This document shows positions 33,363 through 41,338 of a stretch of DNA of 64,000 nucleotides, one piece after another. The position numbers and the translations under genes are program-made. The notes below the pieces were generated by a model that ran no database searches, had not been told where the DNA came from, and saw nothing but the letters and a program-made list of their open reading frames with translations. The stretch is taken from contig JAJTIE010000002.1 of the NCBI GenBank assembly GCA_021300195.1, positions 1-64,000 of the forward strand, read 5' to 3'. Source of the stretch: Bacteroidota bacterium. Its GTDB lineage: Bacteria; Bacteroidota; Bacteroidia; J057; JAJTIE01. How positions within the stretch are numbered: the stretch's first letter is position 1; each line of letters starts with the position of its first letter.

Positions 33363-36011
33363 ATGGATAAGCTGCCCAGCGCAAAAGTGATCGGTGTATT
33401 GCCGCTGGCCTTGCTGGATGCTGGCTGGCCGCACGCGCTGTACCACGCATTTGGCTATCCGGACTCGTCTTTCAGCCGAGAGGCCTTTTTGCAGCTACTA
33501 ACGGCAGATCAGCGAGAGCGGGCACAGGCGTTCTTTATAGCACTGCCTCATACGCAGGCGGAGCTGGAGGTGCAGATAAAGCCCAAGGAACAGTCTCAGA
33601 AAAACATCCGCATCAGCTTCCTGAGGGAGGAAGATAGCACCCGCAGCTTCCTACCCGGGGGCTGCCTGGTATTTCAGGAGCTTGTGAACCCGAAAGAACC
33701 CCAACACAGTAGCGATGCATACTGGCAAGCCGCCCCTAGGCCGGATGCGGCGGACAACCCGCCGCAGAACCCGGAAAACACAACGGGTAGCAAGCTGCAA
33801 ACCCAGATGCTACTGGCTGAGAGCGAAGCCCGTTTTCGCCTGCTGGCAGATGACGCCCCTGTGCTAATCTGGCTCTCAGACACAACCAAGGCCTGCTTCT
33901 ACTTTAACCAGCCCTGGCTAGCCTTTACGGGCCGAACCCTGGCGCAAGAACTGGGGGATGGATGGACAGAGGGGGTGCACCCCGAGGACTATGACCGATG
34001 CCTGAACGTGTACACAGAGGCATTTGACCAACGGATACCCTTTAGCATGGAGTACCGGCTGCGGCACAAAGACGGTACATACCGCTGGCTGCTAGATAAT
34101 GGCAAGCCGCGCTACCTGCCCGACGGCACCTTCCTGGGCTATATAGGCAGCTGCACAGACATTACCCAAACACGAGAAGCCTACCTGGAACTGGAGAACC
34201 TGAGCCAGGTAGCCAGGTATACCAGCAATGCCGTGGTGATAACAAACGCCGAGGGACGGATAGACTGGGTAAATGAGGGCTTTACGCGCAGCACAGGCTA
34301 CACGCTGGCCGAGGTGCGGGGGCACAAGCCCGGACACTGGCTACAGGGGCCCGATACAGACCCCCAAGATATAGCAGAGTTTAGCAGGCTGCTGAGAACC
34401 AAGACCTCCTTCCACAAAGAAATACTGAACTACACCAAGGATGGTAGGCCCATCCATTTCGACATACACATAAACCCCATCAAGGATGCAGCGGGGGAGG
34501 TAATTCGGTTTATCGGGATACAAAATGAAATAACGGCAGAAGTGAAGCTGCGCGAGAGCCTGAAAAAGAGCCTCAAGGATCTGGAAGACATTCGCTTTGC
34601 CCTGGATGCTACTTCGCTCATGACCATTACCGATGTGCAGGGAAAGATCACCTTTGCCAATGAACTATTCTGCCAGGTATCGGGCTACACCGCTGCCCAG
34701 CTGCTGGGGCAAGACCACCGGATCTTCAACAGTGGACATCATCCCCAGGTCTTCTGGCAGCAGATGTGGCGTAGCATACTGAGCGGTAAGGTATGGCGGA
34801 ATGAAGTACGCAACCACACCCGGAATGGAAAGGTGTTCTGGGTAGACACCACCATCGTACCCATTATGGGGCCCAACCGGCGGCCCAGCCAGTTCCTTAC
34901 CCTCTATACCGACATTAGCTATCGGAAACTGGTGCAAGAGGCCCTGCAGGCCAGCGAGCGGGAGCTGCAGCTAGCCATAACCGCCGCCCACCTGGGCATT
35001 TGGCACTGGTACCTGGATACGGACAAAGTACTGGTAAACGGGATGATGATGGGCCTGCTGCGCGGCACGGGGGCCAATCTGTTTTATGGGCACAAGGCCT
35101 TTGAAGCCCTGGTGCACCCGGACGAACGTGTACCGCGGCGCAACAGACTGAAAGCCATCCGGCAACAAAGGGCGAAGGAAGCAGTAAATGAGGTTCGCTT
35201 CCTGAATGAGGCCGGAAATACCATCTGGATGCTGGAGAGCCTCTTCATCACACGCCGAACACCAGCAGGCAAACCCGAGCGCATAACCGGCCTGCTGCTG
35301 AATGTAACACAAAACAAACGCCTGCAGGAAGAGGTAGCGGCCAAGGAAAAGGCCATGCTCCGGGCTGTGATCACCGGCCAGGACCTGGAGCGCAGGCGGC
35401 TGGCCAGCGAGCTACACGACGGACTGGGGGCACTGCTGAGCGCGGTGAGCATGAACTTCTCGGCACTGGAAAGTAAGCTGGACCAGAAAAAAGAAATACC
35501 CGGCATCCTGCGGCAATACATCAGCGAGGGGCTGAGAGAGGCGGTGCAGGAAACACGCAATATCTCGCACAACCTGCTGCCGCAGAACCTGAGCCAGCAT
35601 GGGCTGCGTGCATCCATAGACAGCATGGTACGGCGGATACAACTGTCTCAGGCGCTAACGATAGACCTGGAGCTGTGCCCCGAGTTGGATGAGCTGGACG
35701 ATGAACAGGCGCTGAGTGTATACCGCATCTTGCAGGAAATTCTGCAAAACACCCTCCGACACGCACGCGCAAGCCACCTCTCCATCTGCCTGCAGTATGC
35801 CGGACACCAGCTACACCTGCGTACTGCTGACAACGGGGTAGGCCTGCGCGAAAACGAAGAAGCCAGCAATGGCCTGGGCCTCCGGAACATAGAGAGCAGA
35901 GTACGGCTGCTAAATGGAATGTTTACCCTGTTTAATCGAGCAGAGGGCGGTGTTATGATCGAGATCCTGTTCCCCTACACCACGGCTTCGCCGGATCCTA
36001 CACATCCCTAA
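33363..36011 (+). CDS. multi-PAS sensor histidine kinase (HisKA_3)
   Basis: This encodes 882 residues, without a transmembrane helix. After about 140 poorly conserved residues come four PAS domains (about 155-270 EARFRLLADDAPVLIWLSDT; 285-400 TSNAVVITNAEGRIDWVNEGF; 410-530 LMTITDVQGKITFANELF; 535-660 LGIWHWYLDTD). A HisKA_3 module with phosphoacceptor His685 (ASELHDGLGALLS) and a HATPase domain (ILQEILQNTLRHARASH, GLGLRNIESRVRLLNG) complete it. It is a cytoplasmic NarL-family sensor that may bind small ligands, haem or flavin in its PAS domains. The kinase half resembles the one at 28202, suggesting paralogy. No response regulator is nearby. Confidence 0.9.
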   Translation: MDKLPSAKVIGVLPLALLDAGWPHALYHAFGYPDSSFSREAFLQLLTADQRERAQAFFIALPHTQAELEVQIKPKEQSQKNIRISFLREEDSTRSFLPGGCLVFQELVNPKEPQHSSDAYWQAAPRPDAADNPPQNPENTTGSKLQTQMLLAESEARFRLLADDAPVLIWLSDTTKACFYFNQPWLAFTGRTLAQELGDGWTEGVHPEDYDRCLNVYTEAFDQRIPFSMEYRLRHKDGTYRWLLDNGKPRYLPDGTFLGYIGSCTDITQTREAYLELENLSQVARYTSNAVVITNAEGRIDWVNEGFTRSTGYTLAEVRGHKPGHWLQGPDTDPQDIAEFSRLLRTKTSFHKEILNYTKDGRPIHFDIHINPIKDAAGEVIRFIGIQNEITAEVKLRESLKKSLKDLEDIRFALDATSLMTITDVQGKITFANELFCQVSGYTAAQLLGQDHRIFNSGHHPQVFWQQMWRSILSGKVWRNEVRNHTRNGKVFWVDTTIVPIMGPNRRPSQFLTLYTDISYRKLVQEALQASERELQLAITAAHLGIWHWYLDTDKVLVNGMMMGLLRGTGANLFYGHKAFEALVHPDERVPRRNRLKAIRQQRAKEAVNEVRFLNEAGNTIWMLESLFITRRTPAGKPERITGLLLNVTQNKRLQEEVAAKEKAMLRAVITGQDLERRRLASELHDGLGALLSAVSMNFSALESKLDQKKEIPGILRQYISEGLREAVQETRNISHNLLPQNLSQHGLRASIDSMVRRIQLSQALTIDLELCPELDELDDEQALSVYRILQEILQNTLRHARASHLSICLQYAGHQLHLRTADNGVGLRENEEASNGLGLRNIESRVRLLNGMFTLFNRAEGGVMIEILFPYTTASPDPTHP

Positions 36012-36080
36012 GCCCAAAGTTACCCACATACAGGCGCTGGAGGACGGCAAAAGCAACACAGCTCGTGGAGTTTTATTACG

Positions 36081-36088
36081 TATCTTTG
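36081..36088 (+). promoter_or_regulatory. -7 box for the nucleotide-sugar dehydrogenase operon
   Basis: TATCTTTG matches TAnnTTTG. It lies 27 bases before the ATG at 36116 and inside the longer open frame, which argues for the shorter start. Confidence 0.5.
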
Positions 36089-36115
36089 CTAGCCTCAAAA
36101 AGTAGGGATATCATC

Positions 36116-37402
36116 ATGTATCAATCGCTGGTAGCCAAGGAGAAGAAATTGGCCGTTATTGGCCTAGGCTATGTAGGACTACCCATCGCGCTGCTTTTTG
36201 CCAAAAAGCTGAAGGTTATTGGCTTCGACATAAATGCGCGGCGGATAGAAATGATGCGGCAGCAGGTGGACCCCAGCGGAGAGCTGCCCGCCAGTGCATT
36301 CCAGGGCTGCGACATTGAGTTTACAGCCGAGGTGGACGACCTGAAGGATGCCCACTTCTTCGTGGTGGCTGTACCCACCCCCATAGATGCTCGCAGAAAC
36401 CCGGACCTTACCCCCGTGCTGAGTGCCAGCAAAACCCTGGCCAGGGTGCTGAAGCCCGGAGACTATGTGGTGTATGAAAGCACGGTATACCCAGGCTGCA
36501 CCGAGGAAGACTGCATCCCGATACTGGAAGAAAGCGGCCTGAAGTGGCAGGAGCATTTCCACGTAGGCTACAGCCCCGAGCGTATAAATCCCGGAGACCA
36601 GGTGCATACCCTGAGCAACACGAAAAAAATCGTATCGGGAGACACACCCGCAGCAGCCAGGGAAATAGAACAGGTATACGCCCTGGTAATAGAGGCCGGC
36701 CTGCATGTAGCCCCGAGCATAAAGGTAGCCGAGGCAGCAAAGATCATCGAAAACACGCAGCGAGACCTGAACATCGCCCTGATGAACGAGCTAAGCCTCA
36801 TCTTCGACCTGATGCAGGTAAACACCTATGATGTACTAGAGGCGGCAGGTACTAAGTGGAACTTCCAGAAGTTCCAGCCCGGGCTAGTAGGAGGCCACTG
36901 CATAGGGGTAGACCCCTATTACCTGACCTACAAGTCTATGGAGCTGGGCTATCACCCGCGCGTAATCCTGTCTGGCAGAGACATAAATGACAACATGGGC
37001 CCCTACGTAGCCCAAAAAACCATCAAAATGATGGTAGCGGGGGGCAAAGACCTCGCCAATACCCGGGTGCTCATTATGGGCATCACCTTCAAGGAGAACG
37101 TGCAGGATATCCGAAACAGCAAAGTGGTGGATGTGTACCGAGAGCTGCGCGACTACGCCGTAGACGTGGATGTGGTAGACCCCCATGCCGAAAGCGAGGA
37201 GGTGGAAGAGGAGTATGGATTCGGCCTGACCCCTACACCCAGCCAGGGCTACGATGCCATCATACTGGCAGTGCCGCATGCCGAGTACCTGAACCGGGAC
37301 GAAACCTTTTTTACAGACCTGCTGAAGCCAAACGGACTATTTGTAGACATAAAGGGGCTATACCGCCACCAATTCACCCATTTACCCTACTGGAGCTTAT
37401 GA
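36116..37402 (+). CDS. nucleotide sugar dehydrogenase (UDP-GlcNAc/GalNAc 6-dehydrogenase type)
   Basis: This encodes 428 residues from the ATG at 36116 (MYQSLVAKEKKLAVIGLGYVGLP). It has an N-terminal Rossmann NAD-binding domain (AVIGLGYVGLPIALLFA), VVAVPTPID, YESTVYPGCTEEDC, the catalytic Cys in GGHCIGVDPYYLTYKS, and the C-terminal UDP-sugar domain with GITFKENVQDIRNSKVVD. The PGCTEE/GGHCIGVDPYYLT form is typical of the WbpO/TviB/WbpA group, which oxidises C6 of N-acetylhexosamines to uronic acids. It overlaps the aminotransferase gene by 4 bases. Confidence 0.92.
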   Translation: MYQSLVAKEKKLAVIGLGYVGLPIALLFAKKLKVIGFDINARRIEMMRQQVDPSGELPASAFQGCDIEFTAEVDDLKDAHFFVVAVPTPIDARRNPDLTPVLSASKTLARVLKPGDYVVYESTVYPGCTEEDCIPILEESGLKWQEHFHVGYSPERINPGDQVHTLSNTKKIVSGDTPAAAREIEQVYALVIEAGLHVAPSIKVAEAAKIIENTQRDLNIALMNELSLIFDLMQVNTYDVLEAAGTKWNFQKFQPGLVGGHCIGVDPYYLTYKSMELGYHPRVILSGRDINDNMGPYVAQKTIKMMVAGGKDLANTRVLIMGITFKENVQDIRNSKVVDVYRELRDYAVDVDVVDPHAESEEVEEEYGFGLTPTPSQGYDAIILAVPHAEYLNRDETFFTDLLKPNGLFVDIKGLYRHQFTHLPYWSL

Positions 37403-38538
37403 CCACGATGAAAAAAATACAGATGGTTGACCTTGTGGGTCAATACCAGGGCTTTAAAGACGAACTGGCTGAGAGCCTGAACCAGATACTGGAAACAGCG
37501 GCATTCATAAATGGCCCGGAGGTAAAGGCGCTGACCCAAGAGCTGGCCGACTATACAGGTTCCAGGCACGTTATTCCCTGTGCCAATGGTACCGATGCCC
37601 TGCAGATAAGCATGATGGCGCTAGGCCTGAAGCCCGGCGATGAGGTTATCTGCCCAAACTTTACCTACATTGCCACCGCTGAGGTGATTGCCCTGCTTGG
37701 CCTCAGGCTAGTACTGTGCGATGTGGAGCCCGACACCTTCAACCTGGACCCCACCAAAGTAGAAGCGCTGATTACGGAAAAGACCCGGGCCATCGTACCC
37801 GTACACCTGTATGGCCAGTGCGCCAATATGGCGGCCCTGCAGGCTATTGCAGACAAGTACAAGCTTTTCCTGATAGAAGATACAGCCCAGGCCATAGGGG
37901 CCACCTATACCTACCCCGATGGTAGGCAGCAGCAGGCCGGCACCATGGGCCACTGTGGCAGCACCTCCTTCTACCCCAGCAAAAACCTGGGGGCATACGG
38001 CGATGCAGGGGCAATCTTTACACAGGATGACACCCTGGCTGCAGAGATCCGCATGATTGCCAACCATGGCCAGCAACGCCAGTACTATTTTGACCGTGTG
38101 GGTGTAAACAGCCGCCTGGACAGCATACAGGCCGCCGTGCTGCGCTGCAAGCTGCGCAGGCTGGACCAGTATGTAGATGCACGCCGTAGCGTAGCAGCCG
38201 ACTATGACAGCAAGCTGGGTGGCCACCCCGACCTACAGATACCCACGCGAGCCCCCTACTCTACCCACGTTTTTCACCAGTATACCCTGCAGGTAAAGAA
38301 CGGGAAGCGCGAAGGCCTGCTGGAGCACCTGAGGAGCAAAGACATACCCTGCGTAGTATTCTACCCCCTGCCCGTGCACCACAATGCACCCTATGCCGAT
38401 GCCCAGCGCTTCCGGGATGCCGACTTCCCCGTTACAGTGCGGCTAACCGCGGAGGTGCTGAGCCTACCCATGCACACCGAGCTGGACGAGGAGCAGCTGG
38501 CCTACATCTGCCGCGAGGTGCTTGCCTACCTGGGCTAG
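37399..38538 (+). CDS. DegT/DnrJ/EryC1/StrS family aminotransferase
   Basis: This encodes 379 residues and is PLP-dependent. The family features are VPVHLYGQCANM, FLIEDTAQAIGATY (PLP-contact Asp), the Schiff-base Lys in STSFYPSKNLGAYGDAGAI, and VNSRLDSIQAAVLRCKL. Proteins with the start MVDLVGQYQGFKDEL are like WbpE/WlbC, which aminate UDP-3-keto-GlcNAcA to UDP-GlcNAc3NA. The 4-base overlap with the dehydrogenase gene supports a joint pathway to an amino-uronic sugar, but the intervening 3-oxidase (WbpB type) and acetyltransferase are not in this window. Confidence 0.92.
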   Translation: MTTMKKIQMVDLVGQYQGFKDELAESLNQILETAAFINGPEVKALTQELADYTGSRHVIPCANGTDALQISMMALGLKPGDEVICPNFTYIATAEVIALLGLRLVLCDVEPDTFNLDPTKVEALITEKTRAIVPVHLYGQCANMAALQAIADKYKLFLIEDTAQAIGATYTYPDGRQQQAGTMGHCGSTSFYPSKNLGAYGDAGAIFTQDDTLAAEIRMIANHGQQRQYYFDRVGVNSRLDSIQAAVLRCKLRRLDQYVDARRSVAADYDSKLGGHPDLQIPTRAPYSTHVFHQYTLQVKNGKREGLLEHLRSKDIPCVVFYPLPVHHNAPYADAQRFRDADFPVTVRLTAEVLSLPMHTELDEEQLAYICREVLAYLG

Positions 38539-38662
38539 CAGGCTGACGGAACCCATAGTAGGGGGAGGCGGGAACATACTTGGCTAATCAAGTGCAGCTA
38601 GATGTAGCCCACCCCTTGGGCCGCGCACAGCCCTGGCATAGTACGCCCTATTTAACATAAAT

Positions 38663-39265
38663 ATGTTGAGAACTTTTACCTACAAAAAACAGGGGAAAAG
38701 GCTGCTGGATGTATTAGGGGCTACTATTTTGTTAATTTTAGCCGCGCCAATTTTATTAGTCAGTGTCCTTTTACTATTGTTCATCCACCGGGGCAGCCCA
38801 TTTTTTGTACAGAGACGTACCGGCCGGCACGGGGAACGCTTTGCTCTCTACAAGCTTGCCAGTATGCGAAACACTGCGCCCCAGCTTTCGCTACCTGACC
38901 ATGAGCGTACTACCCCGCTGGGCAAAGTCATCCGCGCATACGCGATAGATGAGCTGCCGCAGCTGCTAAATGTGCTAAAGGGAGATATGAGCCTGATAGG
39001 CCCCCGCCCCCTACTGCCCGAGTATCTGGCCCTGTACAATGACCGGCAGATGCGGCGCCACGAAGTGCGCCCGGGCCTGACTGGCCTGGCACAGATACAC
39101 GGCCGTAATAACACCGACTGGCCCAGCCGACTGGAGTGGGACGTACGCTACGTAGAGCAACTAAGCCCGGCACTGGATCTGCACATTACATTGCGCACAA
39201 TCGGCCTGCTGCTATGTGGAAAAGGACGGCACACACAGATGCCGCGCTTCACCGGAAATCCCTAA
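38663..39265 (+). CDS. bacterial sugar transferase (monotopic phosphoglycosyl transferase)
   Basis: This encodes 200 residues, the compact PglC size. A basic N-terminus and one re-entrant hydrophobic helix (about 14-40, LLDVLGATILLILAAPILLVSVLLL) precede the catalytic domain. That domain holds FFVQRRTGRHGERFALYKLASMRN, the Asp-Glu dyad in YAIDELPQLLNVLKGDMSLIGPRP, and VRPGLTGLAQIHGRNN. It transfers a phosphosugar from UDP-sugar to undecaprenyl phosphate, starting glycan assembly at the inner membrane. It follows the dehydrogenase and aminotransferase genes by 124 bases, so it may use their product. Confidence 0.92.
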   Translation: MLRTFTYKKQGKRLLDVLGATILLILAAPILLVSVLLLLFIHRGSPFFVQRRTGRHGERFALYKLASMRNTAPQLSLPDHERTTPLGKVIRAYAIDELPQLLNVLKGDMSLIGPRPLLPEYLALYNDRQMRRHEVRPGLTGLAQIHGRNNTDWPSRLEWDVRYVEQLSPALDLHITLRTIGLLLCGKGRHTQMPRFTGNP

Positions 39266-39307
39266 CTTTCCCGCCTAAACCAAGAGATTTATTAACCTTA
39301 TCCACTT

Positions 39308-39889
39308 ATGAAGAAGATTTTCATTTTTGTAGTCTTTCTCCTTGCGCCATTCGTGGCTGTTCAGGCACAGGGCATTCTGATCGGGGCCGACTTGGGTGCC
39401 GGTATTCCACAGGGCGACTTTGCCGATGCGGTAGACCTGGGCATTGGCGGCGAGCTAAAAGGCCGGGTGTACCTCAAAGACAAATTCATGGTGGGGGCCA
39501 ATGTGGGCTACTACTACTACTCCCTGGTAGACCGCGACAACCTGAAGGTATCTGGCGAGACCGTTTATATCCCCCTGACAGCCGGTGCAGAGTACTTCTT
39601 TTTCACAAAACTGGTGAAACCCTATGTGGGCCTGGATGCCGGATTATATTTTAATTCTTTCAACCAGGAGATTGACGTAGATAACCTGAACACCAGCCTG
39701 AAAAATGATGACACCAACAGCAGCTTTGGCATAGCCCCCAATGCAGGTGTAATGCTTGGCCTGGGGGGGGTCAACCTGAATGCAAACGTTAAGTATGTAA
39801 ATATCTTTGGCGAAGACCTGAAGGGCGACAACCAGACCAATACCATGTTTGTATTCCAACTAGGATTAGCTTTCAAGTTTGGGGTATAA
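39308..39889 (+). CDS. outer membrane beta-barrel protein
   Basis: This encodes 193 residues with a signal peptide (MKKIFIFVVFLLAPFVAVQAQ). The mature protein is a small barrel with alternating strands: GILIGADLGAGIPQGDF, FMVGANVGYYYYSLVD, PYVGLDAGLYFNSF, and the final FQLGLAFKFGV. It is paralogous to the barrel encoded from 40140 (both share KPYVGLDAG/RPYVGLDAG and KY..IFGED). An in-frame G8 run lies near 39765. Function is unknown. A terminator follows at 39915. Confidence 0.82.
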   Translation: MKKIFIFVVFLLAPFVAVQAQGILIGADLGAGIPQGDFADAVDLGIGGELKGRVYLKDKFMVGANVGYYYYSLVDRDNLKVSGETVYIPLTAGAEYFFFTKLVKPYVGLDAGLYFNSFNQEIDVDNLNTSLKNDDTNSSFGIAPNAGVMLGLGGVNLNANVKYVNIFGEDLKGDNQTNTMFVFQLGLAFKFGV

Positions 39890-39914
39890 TTTCGCGCAAT
39901 AAAATGCAATGAAG

Positions 39915-39952
39915 AGGGTAAGACTCCGATTAATCCGGCCTTACCCTTTTTT
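39915..39952 (+). terminator. rho-independent terminator
   Basis: Arms AGGGTAAG (39915-39922) and CTTACCCT (39940-39947) have a 17-base loop and are followed by a T-run to 39952. Confidence 0.75.
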
Positions 39953-40114
39953 ATGCGTGCCAATTTGCTCAGCATGTAGTAGGTACTGCGCGGCAGAAGC
40001 AACTGTTTCGATGCGCAGAAAGCCCTGCCTCCAGGCGAAACCCCCGATGGCGTAACAGGCTGTAGCCTTGTATGCTACCCAATCGAAAGCAGCCGCGCAG
40101 GCTGCTCTTTTTTT

Positions 40115-40122
40115 TACCTTTG
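40115..40122 (+). promoter_or_regulatory. -7 box for the second barrel gene
   Basis: TACCTTTG matches TAnnTTTG and lies 17 bases before the ATG at 40140. The longer open frame from 40068 contains it, which supports the shorter start. Confidence 0.5.
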
Positions 40123-40139
40123 CCCAGAGAGATAAATGC

Positions 40140-40805
40140 ATGAAAAATTCTTCACGTTTTTGGGCAACACTGACCTGTGTACTGGGTCTACAGGTCCTCT
40201 GCGGGCCATGCTGGGCCCAGGGCGTTCAGCTGGGTGTGTCGGGCGGCTATGCCGCGCCCATTTCCGATTTTTCCAGGCTGGTATCCGAGGGCTATGGCGG
40301 CGAAGCCACGGCGCGAATCTATTTCAAGGATAACTTCCTGTACGGGCTTACAGCTGGCCACTATACGTACGAGCTACGGAATCTGTCCAGCCTGAAGCGC
40401 TCGGGCAGCTTCCGCATGATACCACTTACGTTTACACTCGTGTATCAGCCCTTTGGGCATAAGGCGCCCGTACGGCCCTACGTGGGCCTGGATGCCGGAG
40501 CCTACATGTTTCTGATAGACGAAGACGTAACCCCAAATCCTGCGCGGCCCGATGTGGTGGTGAATCGGAAGAAAGAAGATGTTTACTTCGGATTTAATCC
40601 TGGCCTGGGTATGATGATAAACCTGTCCGAATGGTTCATCCTGGATGGTGGCATCAAGTATGGCTACATCTTTGGCGAAGACGACAACCAGAATAGTGCC
40701 TCGCAGGCCACTACCTACTTTATGTTCCATGGGGGCATTATCGTTCGCTTATTCAAGTTTGACTACATAGACAGGCGATATTATTACCGCAAATCTCGCC
40801 TCTAG
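40140..40805 (+). CDS. outer membrane beta-barrel protein (paralog of the preceding one)
   Basis: This encodes 221 residues. The ATG at 40140 opens into a signal peptide ending at PCWAQ. The barrel pattern (GVQLGVSGGYAAPISDF, NFLYGLTAGHYTYEL, VRPYVGLDAGAYMFL, GFNPGLGMMINL, GGIKYGYIFGEDDN) follows the strand order of the protein encoded from 39308. The chain ends in a basic YYYRKSRL, not the usual terminal aromatic. It is a tandem paralog with its own promoter. Function unknown. Confidence 0.8.
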   Translation: MKNSSRFWATLTCVLGLQVLCGPCWAQGVQLGVSGGYAAPISDFSRLVSEGYGGEATARIYFKDNFLYGLTAGHYTYELRNLSSLKRSGSFRMIPLTFTLVYQPFGHKAPVRPYVGLDAGAYMFLIDEDVTPNPARPDVVVNRKKEDVYFGFNPGLGMMINLSEWFILDGGIKYGYIFGEDDNQNSASQATTYFMFHGGIIVRLFKFDYIDRRYYYRKSRL

Positions 40806-40885
40806 GTGTTCTCTGGCAGAAAAAGAGGAATATCCCGTACCCGAGCAGGAAGAAATGAAAAGTGCGTGGACAACCCCTATCGTAT

Positions 40886-41278
40886 ATGAAAATCGCAATT
40901 GATTTTGACGGCGTACTGCATGGCTACAGCCGGGGATGGCACGATGGCACCATCTATGATCCCCCCGTACCGGGCAGCCGCGAGGCTATGGAGCAGCTAA
41001 AGGCCGCGGGGCACTACCTGATGATTTTTAGCAGCAGAACTAACAAGATTTACCGCAAAAAGGACGAGCCCGAGCAGCAGCCCCAGATGGAGGCTTGGCT
41101 AGCAGCCCACCAGATCCCATACGACAAGATCTGGACCTATGGCAAGCCCCTGGCTGATGTGTACCTGGACGACCGGGCGGTGGGCTTCCGGGGTAGCTGG
41201 CAGCAGGCCCTGGCCGAGATAGATGCGTTTGTGCCGTGGATAAAGGCGGGACAGGAGAAAGCGGAAGAAGCCGAGTAG
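40886..41278 (+). CDS. HAD superfamily hydrolase
   Basis: This encodes 130 residues from the ATG at 40886. HAD motif I is IAIDFDGVLHG (nucleophile Asp6 with general acid/base Asp8), motif II is MIFSSRTN, and motif III/IV lie in KIWTYGKPLADVYLDDRAVGF. It is small, without a cap domain, and resembles the short HAD-like proteins of Bacteroidota (of the Bacteroides thetaiotaomicron BT0820 type). Substrate unknown. No clear neighbour partner. Confidence 0.82.
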   Translation: MKIAIDFDGVLHGYSRGWHDGTIYDPPVPGSREAMEQLKAAGHYLMIFSSRTNKIYRKKDEPEQQPQMEAWLAAHQIPYDKIWTYGKPLADVYLDDRAVGFRGSWQQALAEIDAFVPWIKAGQEKAEEAE

Positions 41279-41338
41279 ACCAACGCTTCAAACACCCCCC
41301 CTCAGCCTACGCCACCAGGCTACCTGTACGAGTGGCCG

